In this document: piece by piece, positions 56,057 to 64,000 of the stretch
Layout: every line of letters begins with the position of its first letter
Position numbering within the stretch: position 1 is the stretch's first letter
NCBI RefSeq assembly: GCF_002410825.1
Contig: NZ_DHOS01000001.1
Location: 1,051-65,050 of the forward strand
Direction: 5' to 3'
From: Proteiniphilum sp. UBA5384
GTDB lineage: Bacteria; Bacteroidota; Bacteroidia; Bacteroidales; Dysgonomonadaceae
DNA: 64,000 nucleotides
Notes under the pieces: generated by a model
Databases searched by the model: none
What the model saw: the letters and a program-made list of their open reading frames with translations, nothing else
Told to the model about the DNA's origin: nothing
Position numbers and translations under genes: made by a program

Positions 56057-57517
56057 ATGATCTATCAGGGAAATAACGAAGTATCGGAAAAGGGGAAGGT
56101 GGATAAGCCGACTCTTATCTTTTATATCCTTTTTGTATTACTTGGATGGCTCAATATATATGCGGCAAGCTTCGACCTGGAAAATGCGACCGGATTGTTT
56201 GATCTCTCCACTCGGGCAGGTATGCAATTGGTATGGATTGGTACTTCGTTCCTGCTGGCTTTTGCCTTGTTGAAGATTGATACGGGATTTTATGAGACCT
56301 ATGCATTTCTCTTTTATCTGGTAGGTATTGTATTGCTCATCGTTACGCTTATAGTGGCCCAGGATATCAACGGATCCCGCTCGTGGTTGATTATAGGTCC
56401 GGTGAGGCTTCAACCGGCCGAATTCATGAAGTTTATTATTGCCCTGGCACTGGCCAAGGTGTTCAATTCCTATACTTTCCGCCTGATGGAGCGGAAAAAC
56501 CTGTTGCTGATCAGTGCGATCATCCTTTTGCCGGTCTTTTTGGTCATTGCGCAGAGCGAGACAGGTACCGCATTGGTTTACCTGAGTTTTATACTGGTAC
56601 TTTACCGGGAAGGATTGCCGGGAGGATTCCTTTTCATGGGTATAGCTGCGATTATCTATTTTATTTTGGGGATCAGGTTCTCAGATACGCAAATGGGGGC
56701 ATTGTCAGTAGGAGAGTTTGTCACGGTAATCCTTATCATTATCTTTTCGGCTGCCATGATATGGAATTATATCAAACGCCTCAATACATCGCTCATCCTT
56801 CTCTTCTCGGTAGGAGCTCTCTTCCTGGTGGCTTTTGTGGTTTCACTCTTTTCGGTGAAGATAGATTGGGGGATAGTCGCTATCATAGCGCTGGCTTTTA
56901 CGGCACTCTACCTGCTTTTTTATTTTATCCGATACAGGAAAAGGACATATCTCTATATTTTCCTGTTTTTGATAGGTTCTTTTGCCTTTGTAGAATCGGC
57001 GGAATATGTATTCTATAACGTACTCCAACCCCACCAGCAGATGCGTATCAAGGTGACCTTGGGGATGGAACAGGATCTGAGTGGAGCCGGTTACCATGTG
57101 GGACAGTCTAAAATAGCTATCGGATCGGGAGGACTCACCGGAAAAGGATTTTTGAACGGGACCCAGACAAAACTCAAATATGTACCCGAACAGGATACCG
57201 ATTTTATTTTCTGCACGATAGGCGAAGAGCATGGATTTATCGGGGCGACCCTGGTTTTGATCCTGATGATGTTTTTTGTACTCCGGTTGCTCCGTTTGGC
57301 AGAGCGACAGACAACAATGTTTGGACGCACTTATGGATATGGAGTGGCAAGTGTCTTCCTGTTCCATATAATGGTCAACATCGGTATGGTAATCGGTATT
57401 ATGCCGGTGATTGGTATCCCTTTGCCTTTCTTCAGTTATGGAGGTTCTTCCCTTTGGGGATTTACCATTTTGCTTTTTATCTTTCTCCGGATTGATAAAT
57501 CGAGGAAGCGGAACTGA
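56057..57517 (+). CDS. rodA: Rod shape-determining protein RodA (SEDS glycosyltransferase)
   Basis: A 486-residue SEDS-family membrane protein, the peptidoglycan polymerase partner of PBP2. It has ten or more helices; LQPAEFMKFIIALALAKVF near residue 116 and FICTIGEEHGFIG-type sequence (FIFCTIGEEHGF), then GIPLPFFSYGGSSLWGF near the end are signature stretches. It is longer than E. coli RodA (about 370) because of an extra hydrophobic region in the middle (about 205-310), common in Bacteroidetes. Confidence 0.95.
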   Translation: MIYQGNNEVSEKGKVDKPTLIFYILFVLLGWLNIYAASFDLENATGLFDLSTRAGMQLVWIGTSFLLAFALLKIDTGFYETYAFLFYLVGIVLLIVTLIVAQDINGSRSWLIIGPVRLQPAEFMKFIIALALAKVFNSYTFRLMERKNLLLISAIILLPVFLVIAQSETGTALVYLSFILVLYREGLPGGFLFMGIAAIIYFILGIRFSDTQMGALSVGEFVTVILIIIFSAAMIWNYIKRLNTSLILLFSVGALFLVAFVVSLFSVKIDWGIVAIIALAFTALYLLFYFIRYRKRTYLYIFLFLIGSFAFVESAEYVFYNVLQPHQQMRIKVTLGMEQDLSGAGYHVGQSKIAIGSGGLTGKGFLNGTQTKLKYVPEQDTDFIFCTIGEEHGFIGATLVLILMMFFVLRLLRLAERQTTMFGRTYGYGVASVFLFHIMVNIGMVIGIMPVIGIPLPFFSYGGSSLWGFTILLFIFLRIDKSRKRN

Positions 57518-57579
57518 GGGCAGTCAGGCAAAAAAAATGTAATTTTGTGGTAAATAGGAGTTGTAAATAGAATAGGTGT

Positions 57580-58359
57580 ATGAGAAAAACGGCATTAATT
57601 ACGGGGGCATCTAAGGGGATAGGAAAAGAGTTGGCATTCATCTTTGCAGAGAACCAATGCGATCTGATTCTTACAGCCCGTAGTGGCGACAGGCTGGCGC
57701 AACTGAAAGAACAACTGGAGGATGGTTATGGCATCTCTGTATATCCTGTTGTAGGAGATCTCTCCCTGCCCGGTGCCGCAGAAGCACTTTTCCGGGAGGT
57801 GAAAGACAAAGGGATGGAAGTGGATTATCTAGTCAATAATGCCGGTTTTGGTGATTATGGATTATTTGCCGATACTCCCTGGCATCGTTATGAGGAAATG
57901 ATAACATTGAACATCACCTCGCTCTCACATTTAATGCACTTGTTTATACAGGAATGGAAAGGCCGGAAAAGAGGAAAGATATTAAATCTCTCCTCTACGG
58001 CTGCATTTCAACCCGGACCGATGATGGCGGTCTACTTCGCTACCAAGGCATTTGTACTCAGCTTGTCGGAGGCCGTGGGAAATGAATTGAGAAAAGAGGG
58101 TATTACTATTACCGCGCTCTGCCCGGGGCCTACCAGTACTTATTTTGGTGAAGTATCGAAGATGAATGCATCCCAATTGGTGAAGAACGTAAAGATTGCC
58201 GATGCCAGGGCAGTGGCAGAACTGGGATTCAAGGCCATGATGAAGGGAAAACCCGCCGTCATTCAAGGCTCTATGAATAAACTGGCTCCTTTTAGTATCC
58301 GTTTCCTGCCAAGGAAATGGGTTACACGCCTTTCGGCAAAAGTAATGCAACATCAATAA
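57580..58359 (+). CDS. Short-chain dehydrogenase/reductase
   Basis: A 259-residue SDR-family enzyme. The NAD(P)-binding TGASKGIG is at residues 8-15, NNAG near 86, catalytic Ser in LSSTAAF near 142 and YFATK (Tyr and Lys) near 155. The PAVIQGSMNKL and RFLPRKWV C-terminus fits the DltE/YqjQ-like branch of classical SDRs. The substrate is unknown. It lies 62 bases after rodA with a TAATTTTG element at 57540-57547, so it probably has its own promoter. Confidence 0.88.
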   Translation: MRKTALITGASKGIGKELAFIFAENQCDLILTARSGDRLAQLKEQLEDGYGISVYPVVGDLSLPGAAEALFREVKDKGMEVDYLVNNAGFGDYGLFADTPWHRYEEMITLNITSLSHLMHLFIQEWKGRKRGKILNLSSTAAFQPGPMMAVYFATKAFVLSLSEAVGNELRKEGITITALCPGPTSTYFGEVSKMNASQLVKNVKIADARAVAELGFKAMMKGKPAVIQGSMNKLAPFSIRFLPRKWVTRLSAKVMQHQ

Positions 58360-58399
58360 GGGGTGTATTATATATAGCCTTCATTTAAATCACACAGCA

Positions 58400-59749
58400 A
58401 TGAAACTGCTTGGATTCATATGGTTAACGGGGCTGTTTACTATAGCGATGGTCCATCGGGCTCAATGCTATCCTGCCGACTCGCTTTTATTCTACTTTAA
58501 ACAGGTGGAGGATGCCACTTTTCGTTATCAGAGTCTCTGGGATAAGGATATATACGGTCCTGTACTTCTGGTGGATCCGGAAACCAGGGAGGTATATGCC
58601 AACCGGGTCGATGCAGAAGGTATCTTGAATTGTATGAATGGCATTTATACGGGGATACTTCCGCTCGAAGTTACTATTTCTAATACGGATATCCAATGGA
58701 ATGGTACCCACTGGGCAATGATAAAGTTACCCTTGTCTGCCAACGCCTACGATCGCATTGATCTTATTACCCACGAACTGTTTCATGTGGCTCAACCTTC
58801 ACTCGGTTTCCAGATTAGAAGAGAAGAAAATAAACATTTGGATATCAGAGAAGGGAGGATATATCTCCGTCTTGAAATGGCCGCCCTGAAGGCTGCGCTG
58901 AAAGCCCAAAGATTTAACCGTGCCGAAGAACATCTCAGGAATGCGTTGATTTTTCGAAAATATCGTCAAATGCTTTACAGAGGGTCCGAGACAACGGAAA
59001 ACAGCCTGGAATTACTGGAAGGATTAGCCTCATACACCGGACAGATAATGAGCGGAAGGGATAAATGGCAATGGCGGGAGTATCTTGTCAGCCGCATCGA
59101 TATATTTGAAAAAGTTCCTTCATTTGTACGTTCGTTTGCTTATGAAACGATACCTGTATATGGTTTTTTTCTCTATCAAAAAGATAATCATTGGAATAAA
59201 GGGATGAATGCAGATACCCAATTGACGGAATTCTTGTCCGAGGCATTTGGCGTAGATAGGCGTATTCTGTTGCAATCGTATGTAAAGCAGGTGGCCGAAG
59301 AATATAATGGACGCATAATTATCGATGAGGAGAACAAAAGGGAGTTAACTCAGAATACATTGATCGATTTCTATCGTGAGAAGTTCTTTGAACGGCCGCA
59401 CCTTGAGATACGGTTGGAAGATATGAACATGTCGTTCGATCTCCAGAAGCTGGTCCCTCTTGATGAGGATGAAGGAACGGTTTACCCCTCTATCACCCTG
59501 AGTGATAAGTGGGGGATCCTTACCGTGAAAAGAGGAGGTGCCCTGCTGAGGGACGATTGGCGGTGGGTGATTGTTTCTGAGCCATTAACAATCAGTGAGA
59601 AAGAAATAACGGGAGAGGGGTGGACTATTGCACTCAATGAGGGATACCAGGTGATTCAAAATTCTCAGGGTAATTATCATATTTCAAAAAAGAATACAAC
59701 TCAATTGCCGGAAGATGGAAAATTTGTCCCGGAGGAAAAGAGCGAATGA
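58400..59749 (+). CDS. Exported protein with a zinc-metallopeptidase-like HELFH motif
   Basis: A 449-residue protein of no family I recognise. A signal peptide covers about residues 1-24 (hydrophobic core, then AQCYPADS). HELFH at about residues 125-129 matches the HExxH zinc motif, and ELLEGLASYTG some 80 residues later has the Glu-x-x-Ala-x-Tyr pattern that supplies the third ligand in gluzincin peptidases. The region between is helical and charged. The last 90 residues are beta-rich and may be a PDZ-like or Ig-like domain. It is probably periplasmic or surface-located; peptidase activity is inference only. Confidence 0.6.
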   Translation: MKLLGFIWLTGLFTIAMVHRAQCYPADSLLFYFKQVEDATFRYQSLWDKDIYGPVLLVDPETREVYANRVDAEGILNCMNGIYTGILPLEVTISNTDIQWNGTHWAMIKLPLSANAYDRIDLITHELFHVAQPSLGFQIRREENKHLDIREGRIYLRLEMAALKAALKAQRFNRAEEHLRNALIFRKYRQMLYRGSETTENSLELLEGLASYTGQIMSGRDKWQWREYLVSRIDIFEKVPSFVRSFAYETIPVYGFFLYQKDNHWNKGMNADTQLTEFLSEAFGVDRRILLQSYVKQVAEEYNGRIIIDEENKRELTQNTLIDFYREKFFERPHLEIRLEDMNMSFDLQKLVPLDEDEGTVYPSITLSDKWGILTVKRGGALLRDDWRWVIVSEPLTISEKEITGEGWTIALNEGYQVIQNSQGNYHISKKNTTQLPEDGKFVPEEKSE

Positions 59750-59812
59750 ATTTGGAAGAGAAGGGGATTTTGGTTAATTTTACGTTGAATTTGAAGTGAA
59801 AAAGGAAAGTGG

Positions 59813-60157
59813 ATGAACGAAGGAGAAAAAAAAGTTGTCAGCAAAATGATTTTTCTATACTGCCGTTCAAAGCATGGCTCTGTGAAGGAGTTATGTATAG
59901 AGTGTGGGGCTTTGGAACGATATGCTTTACAGCGATTGGAGAAGTGCCGCTATGGTGAGGATAAACCTACGTGTGCAACCTGTCCGGTTCATTGCTATAG
60001 AAGTGATATGCGGATGAAGATTAAAGAGGTGATGCGTTTTTCCGGGCCCCGAATGATGTTTTTTCATCCCCTGGATACTATCCGTCATTACTGCCAGGAG
60101 ATTAGGCGTAATCGTAATTATGCGGCAAAAAATAGAATAAATAACAAAAATAGTTGA
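59813..60157 (+). CDS. YgbA family protein (nitrous oxide-stimulated promoter family)
   Basis: A 114-residue cysteine-rich small protein matching the 'nitrous oxide-stimulated promoter' family (YgbA in E. coli). Visible are YCRSKHG, LCIECGALERYALQRLEKC, CATCPVHCY and the terminal GPRMMFFHPLDTIRHY. The six or more conserved cysteines suggest a metal or iron-sulfur site. In enterobacteria the gene is induced by nitric oxide through NsrR, and its exact function is unclear. Its TGA overlaps the TTG start of the regulator gene next to it. Confidence 0.85.
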   Translation: MNEGEKKVVSKMIFLYCRSKHGSVKELCIECGALERYALQRLEKCRYGEDKPTCATCPVHCYRSDMRMKIKEVMRFSGPRMMFFHPLDTIRHYCQEIRRNRNYAAKNRINNKNS

Positions 60158-61026
60158 GATTGTTAGACAAATATTGTGTTATGGCTGATGTGCTCGTAGA
60201 GCATAATTCGCTTATCCCCGTATTGAACCGTTTTGGGATACATCTTGGCGTGGGTAACAAAACCATTCTCGAACTTTGTGATGAATATGACCTTAATCCT
60301 GATTTCATCCTTACGGTGTTGAATGTCTATCTTGATAACAACTATATTCCCGATGCATCGCTCCCCCTGTTCGATACCGAATTGATTGCAGACTATTTTC
60401 AATGTACGGTGGAAAACTATATCCACGAACTTATTCCCAATATTGGAAGACACTTGAATGCCTTTATTGCAATGAGTGGTCCCGAGAATAAAGAATTGGG
60501 AATATTCAATAACCTTTTTCTGAAATTCAAGGAGAAAATGACAGAGCATTTGCAGAATCAGACGCTCTTTGATGATGACTTCCCCTATGAGTTACTGCAC
60601 GATCTGAAAAATATTCTGATCAGGCATTTTTCCAAAGAGTTCAACCAAAATCTTATATATGCCGTCATTTTTTCAGTTCATTCGCTGGAGAGTGATTTAT
60701 CGGCCCACAACAGATTACGGGAGAAAGTACTTCGTCCTAAACTCGAAGAGTTAGACTCAAGGAGCATCCGCCATCTGCACGAGGCTATCTCCGAAGAGCA
60801 TACCCAACATCAGGTACATCACGGTCATCAACTTACAAACCGGGAAGAAGAGATTCTCCGGCTTATTGTGACCGGTCATATTAACAAGGAAATTGCCGAG
60901 AAGTTAAATATCAGTCATAATACAGTACTTACGCATCGGAAAAACATTATTGCAAAGACCGGAATTAAAACCGTTTCCGGGCTTACTTTCTACGCTATCC
61001 GAAAAGGATTGATACCAATGCAATAA
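60154..61026 (+). CDS. LuxR-type transcriptional regulator with RIC/hemerythrin-like N-terminus
   Basis: A 290-residue protein. Residues about 10-60 (VEHNSLIPVLNRFGIHLGVG) resemble the N-terminal DUF542 domain of RIC/ScdA/YtfE iron-sulfur repair proteins, though its Cys pair is absent. Residues about 75-215 are helical and resemble the following hemerythrin-like domain (KEKMTEHLQ, HSLESDLSAHNRLREKVLRP), with some metal-ligand positions changed. A LuxR helix-turn-helix follows from about 226 (LTNREEEILRLIVTGHINKEIAEKLNISHNT in two parts). The TTG start at 60154 overlaps the preceding TGA as TTGA; ATG at 60181 is the alternative. Coupling to a YgbA gene suggests a nitric-oxide or redox response regulator; this is inferred. 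Confidence 0.72.
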   Translation: MRLLDKYCVMADVLVEHNSLIPVLNRFGIHLGVGNKTILELCDEYDLNPDFILTVLNVYLDNNYIPDASLPLFDTELIADYFQCTVENYIHELIPNIGRHLNAFIAMSGPENKELGIFNNLFLKFKEKMTEHLQNQTLFDDDFPYELLHDLKNILIRHFSKEFNQNLIYAVIFSVHSLESDLSAHNRLREKVLRPKLEELDSRSIRHLHEAISEEHTQHQVHHGHQLTNREEEILRLIVTGHINKEIAEKLNISHNTVLTHRKNIIAKTGIKTVSGLTFYAIRKGLIPMQ

Positions 61027-61155
61027 TCTTCTTTATAGCCTGAAATACTTTTTTAGGGGCTCTTCGTTCTTTTCTCCATAAATAATAGTGAAAAGAGAGT
61101 ATGTGAAAAAGTGCAATTAAGACGATAAATACTTTTTAAAGAGAATAAAAAGCGT

Positions 61156-61163
61156 TATTTTTG
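61156..61163 (+). promoter_or_regulatory. Candidate -7 promoter element for mutA
   Basis: TATTTTTG (TAnnTTTG), 55 bases before the mutA ATG. The -33 element is unclear. Confidence 0.4.
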
Positions 61164-61218
61164 TTCTCTTTTAGAGACCGTAGAAGCTTAATCAAAATAA
61201 TAAATAAACAAGTGAACT

Positions 61219-63114
61219 ATGAGTAATCAGAGAGAGAAACTTTTCACCGGTTTTCCTCCCGTTTCCACTGAAGAGTGGATGGAAGTCATTACAAAGGACC
61301 TGAAAGGGGCCGATTTCCAGAAAAAACTGGTGTGGAGAACCAATGAAGGGTTCAATGTAAATCCTTTTTATCGTGCAGAAGATATAGAAGGATCCCGGGC
61401 GGCTGAAAACCTGCCCGGACAATTCCCTTATGTGCGCAGCACCAGAAAGGATAACAAGTGGTATGTGCGCCAGGAAATCAATGTGAAGGATTTTACAGAA
61501 GCAAACAAAAAAGCACTTACCTTACTCGAAAAGGGTATTACCTCCTTTGGATTTCGTTTGCCGAAGAATGAACTTTCGGCAGAGAATCTGGAGATACTGC
61601 TTCAGGGGATTTCGCCCGACAAGGTGGAGTTGAATTTCAGCACCTGCATCTCGCGTACTATCGATCTGGCACGCTTAGTAGTGGATTATGTCAAATCACG
61701 AAACCTCAACGTGATGGAATGTTTTGGCTCCATAGAATTCGATCCTTTCAGGAAGATATTGAAAAAAGGAGTCGATGAACCCGACTGGATCGAAAAGGCA
61801 GTGGAGATGGTAAAGATTACGGCACCGCTTCCCCGTTATCGTGCTATCACGGTCTCGGGAGACAGGATGAACGACGCAGGAGCATACAGTTACCAGGAGT
61901 TGGGATATAGCCTCTCTTACGGTAATCAGGTGTTGTCGGCGCTGATAGAAAATGGCGTTGATCCTTCTACAGCAGCCAAAAAGATAAAATTTGAATTAGG
62001 AGTGGGCGCCAATTATTTTATGGAAATCGCAAAATTTCGTGCAGCACGCTGGTTGTGGGCTGAGATTGTGAATGCGTATAAACCGTCCTGTTCACATGAT
62101 TGCGACAACAAAGCTTCTGACGGTACCTGCCGTTGTGCGGCAAAAATGAATATTCATGCTGTCACTTCACGATTTAATCAATCGCTGTATGACCCTTATG
62201 TGAATATGTTACGCACTCAAACAGAGGCAATGTCTGCTACTATTGGTGCGGTCGATTCACTTACGGTGCGTCCTTTTGATGAAGCATTCGAAACTGCCAC
62301 CGCTTTTGCGGAACGGATTGCAGTTAACCAGCAACTATTGCTGAAAGAAGAATCTCATTTTGACAAAATTACAGATCCTTCGTCCGGATCATACTATATC
62401 GAAACACTGACAGCAGCACTCGCTGAACAGTCGTGGAAATTGTTCCTCGACACCGAAGAGTCCGGTTTCTATGAAGCTCTTAAAGCTGGTACGGTACAGG
62501 ATGCAGTCAATGCGTCGGCCAATACCCGTTTCAATGCAGTAGCCAATCGCCGTGAGATATTGCTGGGAACCAATCAATATCCTAACTTTAGTGAGACTAT
62601 GAACGCTAAGATAGAAGATAAGTCATGCCACTGCGGTTGCGGAAGCAATGATGTGCAGGATAGACCGCTCAAACGACTCAATACACGCCGTCTGTCCAAT
62701 GCTTTCGATACACTGCGTCTTGCTACCGAACAAAGCACTAAACGCCCTAAGGTGTTTATGCTGACCATTGGAAACTTGGCTATGCGGCTAGCGCGTTCTC
62801 AGTTCTCAAGTAATTTCTTTGCTTGTGCCGGATACGAACTTATTGACAACCTCGGATTCAAGACGGTAGAAGAAGGGATAAATGCTGCACGTGCCAAAGA
62901 GGCTGATGTGGTAGTCCTTTGCTCGAGCGATGACGAATATGCTACTTTGGCTCCCGAAGCTTATAATCTTCTTAAAGGAGGAAAAGAAATCTTGGTTGTA
63001 GCCGGTGCTCCCGCCTGTGCGGATGATCTCAAAGCAATCGGAATCGAACATTTTATCAATGTACGCAGTAATGTATTGGAGACTTTGAAAGCGTTTAATG
63101 AGAAGCTTTTGTAG
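61219..63114 (+). CDS. mutA: Methylmalonyl-CoA mutase small (beta) subunit
   Basis: A 631-residue subunit of the B12-dependent methylmalonyl-CoA mutase, which interconverts succinyl-CoA and methylmalonyl-CoA in propionate production. TEEWMEVITKDLKGADFQ is a normal start; DPSSGSYYIETLTAALAEQSW and MLTIGNLAMRLARSQFSSNF mark the barrel and the degenerate cobalamin domain. The small subunit lacks the B12 lower ligand and is structural. Two cysteine-rich stretches, CSHDCDNKASDGTCRC near residue 293 and CHCGCG near 471, sit in loops. A fragment of a prenyltransferase gene and then mutB follow. Confidence 0.95.
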   Translation: MSNQREKLFTGFPPVSTEEWMEVITKDLKGADFQKKLVWRTNEGFNVNPFYRAEDIEGSRAAENLPGQFPYVRSTRKDNKWYVRQEINVKDFTEANKKALTLLEKGITSFGFRLPKNELSAENLEILLQGISPDKVELNFSTCISRTIDLARLVVDYVKSRNLNVMECFGSIEFDPFRKILKKGVDEPDWIEKAVEMVKITAPLPRYRAITVSGDRMNDAGAYSYQELGYSLSYGNQVLSALIENGVDPSTAAKKIKFELGVGANYFMEIAKFRAARWLWAEIVNAYKPSCSHDCDNKASDGTCRCAAKMNIHAVTSRFNQSLYDPYVNMLRTQTEAMSATIGAVDSLTVRPFDEAFETATAFAERIAVNQQLLLKEESHFDKITDPSSGSYYIETLTAALAEQSWKLFLDTEESGFYEALKAGTVQDAVNASANTRFNAVANRREILLGTNQYPNFSETMNAKIEDKSCHCGCGSNDVQDRPLKRLNTRRLSNAFDTLRLATEQSTKRPKVFMLTIGNLAMRLARSQFSSNFFACAGYELIDNLGFKTVEEGINAARAKEADVVVLCSSDDEYATLAPEAYNLLKGGKEILVVAGAPACADDLKAIGIEHFINVRSNVLETLKAFNEKLL

Positions 63115-63616
63115 AAAAGGATACTGGATGTTGTCGGTATCGGTATCACCGGTATTGGTGGCTATATCCTACCTTTTTTATCTCCATAAAAAGAGTGGAA
63201 TAGTTGGGCTGTCACTCTGGCCGGTATTACTCGTGATCACGCCCCCGGGGTTGCTCATTATGGCCATGTTGCATGCCGGAAATACGCGCGATATGCTACA
63301 GGATAAGGAGGGGGGCATACGAACCCGAGCCATGAAGATGGGATTGGAAGGTTCTCAGATTGCTTATCAGACATTGCTGCTGGTGGCTTACCTACTGATT
63401 ACCATCATGGTGATGATACAGATGTTGGACAGCTGGGTTTTCCTGGTACTACTCAGTTTTCCGCTTGCCATTAAAAATCTCAAACTGATGAAAAGAGCAA
63501 CTATGGACGATCTGGGAATTATCCGTTTTTTGGATACCTATACAGCCCGGTTAGTTTTGATTTTCAGTTTATTGATGGTGGCTGGCAACTTGATCGCTTC
63601 TCTTACATACGATTAA
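63098..63616 (+). CDS. C-terminal half of a UbiA/MenA-type prenyltransferase (probable remnant)
   Basis: A 172-residue membrane protein with about five helices. HAGNTRDMLQDKEGGIRTRAMK near its middle (in two parts) matches the second aspartate-rich motif region of the UbiA family (NxRDxxxDxxxGxRT), where MenA carries NNLRD. UbiA enzymes have nine helices and about 300 residues with a first NDxxDxxxD motif; that N-terminal half is absent, since mutA occupies the space. The frame starts inside mutA (63098) or more likely at 63128. Without the first motif it should not be active. It stands between mutA and mutB, which are adjacent in Bacteroides. I call it a remnant or partial gene. Confidence 0.6.
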   Translation: MRSFCRKGYWMLSVSVSPVLVAISYLFYLHKKSGIVGLSLWPVLLVITPPGLLIMAMLHAGNTRDMLQDKEGGIRTRAMKMGLEGSQIAYQTLLLVAYLLITIMVMIQMLDSWVFLVLLSFPLAIKNLKLMKRATMDDLGIIRFLDTYTARLVLIFSLLMVAGNLIASLTYD

Positions 63617-63681
63617 ATAATTAGACTAACGCCAACGGTCCTGAATCTTGATTCCCGGCTCTTGGCTCTAAATGAAAAAAT

Positions 63682-64000
63682 ATGAAACCAAATTTTAAAG
63701 ATATTGATATCCATACCGTCGGTTTTGCATCGACTGATGTGGCCGGATGGGCTGAAAAAAATGAGATCAAAGCTGATTGGCTTACGCCGGAACAGATTCC
63801 GGTAAAACCGGTTTATACCAAAGAAGACTTGGAAGGCATGGAACACCTCAATTATGCTGCCGGAGTGGCACCTTATCTTCGTGGACCCTACTCCACGATG
63901 TATGTGATGCGACCATGGACCATCCGTCAGTATGCCGGATTTTCTACCGCAGAAGAATCTAATGCTTTTTACCGTCGTAATCTTGCTTCGGGACAGAAAG
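63682..64000 (+). CDS. mutB: Methylmalonyl-CoA mutase large (alpha) subunit, 3' truncated by the window edge
   Basis: The first 106 residues of the catalytic subunit. It starts [15 protein letters not shown] at 63682 and contains [24 protein letters not shown] and [18 protein letters not shown] (in parts), the substrate-channel segment of the family, whose Tyr and Arg contact the CoA ester. An ATG at 63672 is out of frame and stops quickly. The cobalamin-binding domain lies beyond the window. With mutA it forms the heterodimer. Confidence 0.95.
   Translation, partial: MKPNFKDIDIHTVGFASTDVAGWAEKNEIKADWLTPEQIPVKPVYTKEDLEGMEHLNYAAGVAPYLRGPYSTMYVMRPWTIRQYAGFSTAEESNAFYRRNLASGQK

Overview
The window looks like a chromosomal segment of a Bacteroidales bacterium, most like the Dysgonomonadaceae/Porphyromonadaceae (for example the Proteiniphilum/Petrimonas group; genus not provable here). 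The reasons are SprA/Sov beside ruvA, an RprX/RprY-type two-component pair, TamB with a lipoprotein TamA (TamL), DUF2027-Smr, methylmalonyl-CoA mutase as MutA plus MutB, and Bacteroidetes-type promoters (TTG/TTTG about 19-20 bases before TAnnTTTG). Composition is fairly even and I see no transposase, integrase, phage gene or CRISPR array. Both ends cut genes: an MFS transporter at the left and mutB at the right.

Bases 1-8,600 (+) form a sugar-derivative redox cluster: an MFS transporter, a cytosolic Gfo/Idh/MocA oxidoreductase, a membrane-anchored tetraheme cytochrome c (NrfH-like) fused to a SUMF1-type domain, an exported Gfo/Idh/MocA oxidoreductase, an exported TIM-barrel isomerase/hydratase, and a ResB-CcsA cytochrome c maturation protein whose GTG start overlaps the preceding stop. 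The enzyme set resembles the keto-sugar (3-dehydro-glycoside) route known from Bacteroides. The cytochrome-SUMF1 fusion with its own haem-attachment gene suggests an electron outlet into the quinone pool, and this is the most interesting system in the window.

Bases 9,000-24,991 are almost all minus strand: BASS transporter, alpha/beta hydrolase, gmk, yicC, a CDP-alcohol phosphatidyltransferase-like protein, rprY (carrying a clear one-base frameshift) and rprX, then the 7-kb sprA, ruvA and sdaA. Bases 25,100-36,400 hold an acyl-ACP thioesterase, a LEA14-like lipoprotein, DUF2027-Smr, a QueA-family protein, the tamB-tamL envelope pair and a decayed gene for a retropepsin-like protein. A tRNA-Gln with promoter and terminator follows, then a Dna2-like nuclease-helicase, dgkA, a zinc-ribbon membrane protein, uvrB, fhs, hemW, a glycerophosphodiesterase and a tryptophanase-family lyase.

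Bases 49,000-64,000 (+) run from a ROK sugar kinase and purH through the rod-shape cluster mreB-mreC-mreD-mrdA-rodA, an SDR enzyme, a putative exported zinc protein, and a coupled pair made of a YgbA-family protein and a LuxR-type regulator with a RIC/hemerythrin-like N-terminus (possible nitrosative-stress sensor). The window ends with mutA, the C-terminal half of a UbiA/MenA-type prenyltransferase, and the start of mutB.
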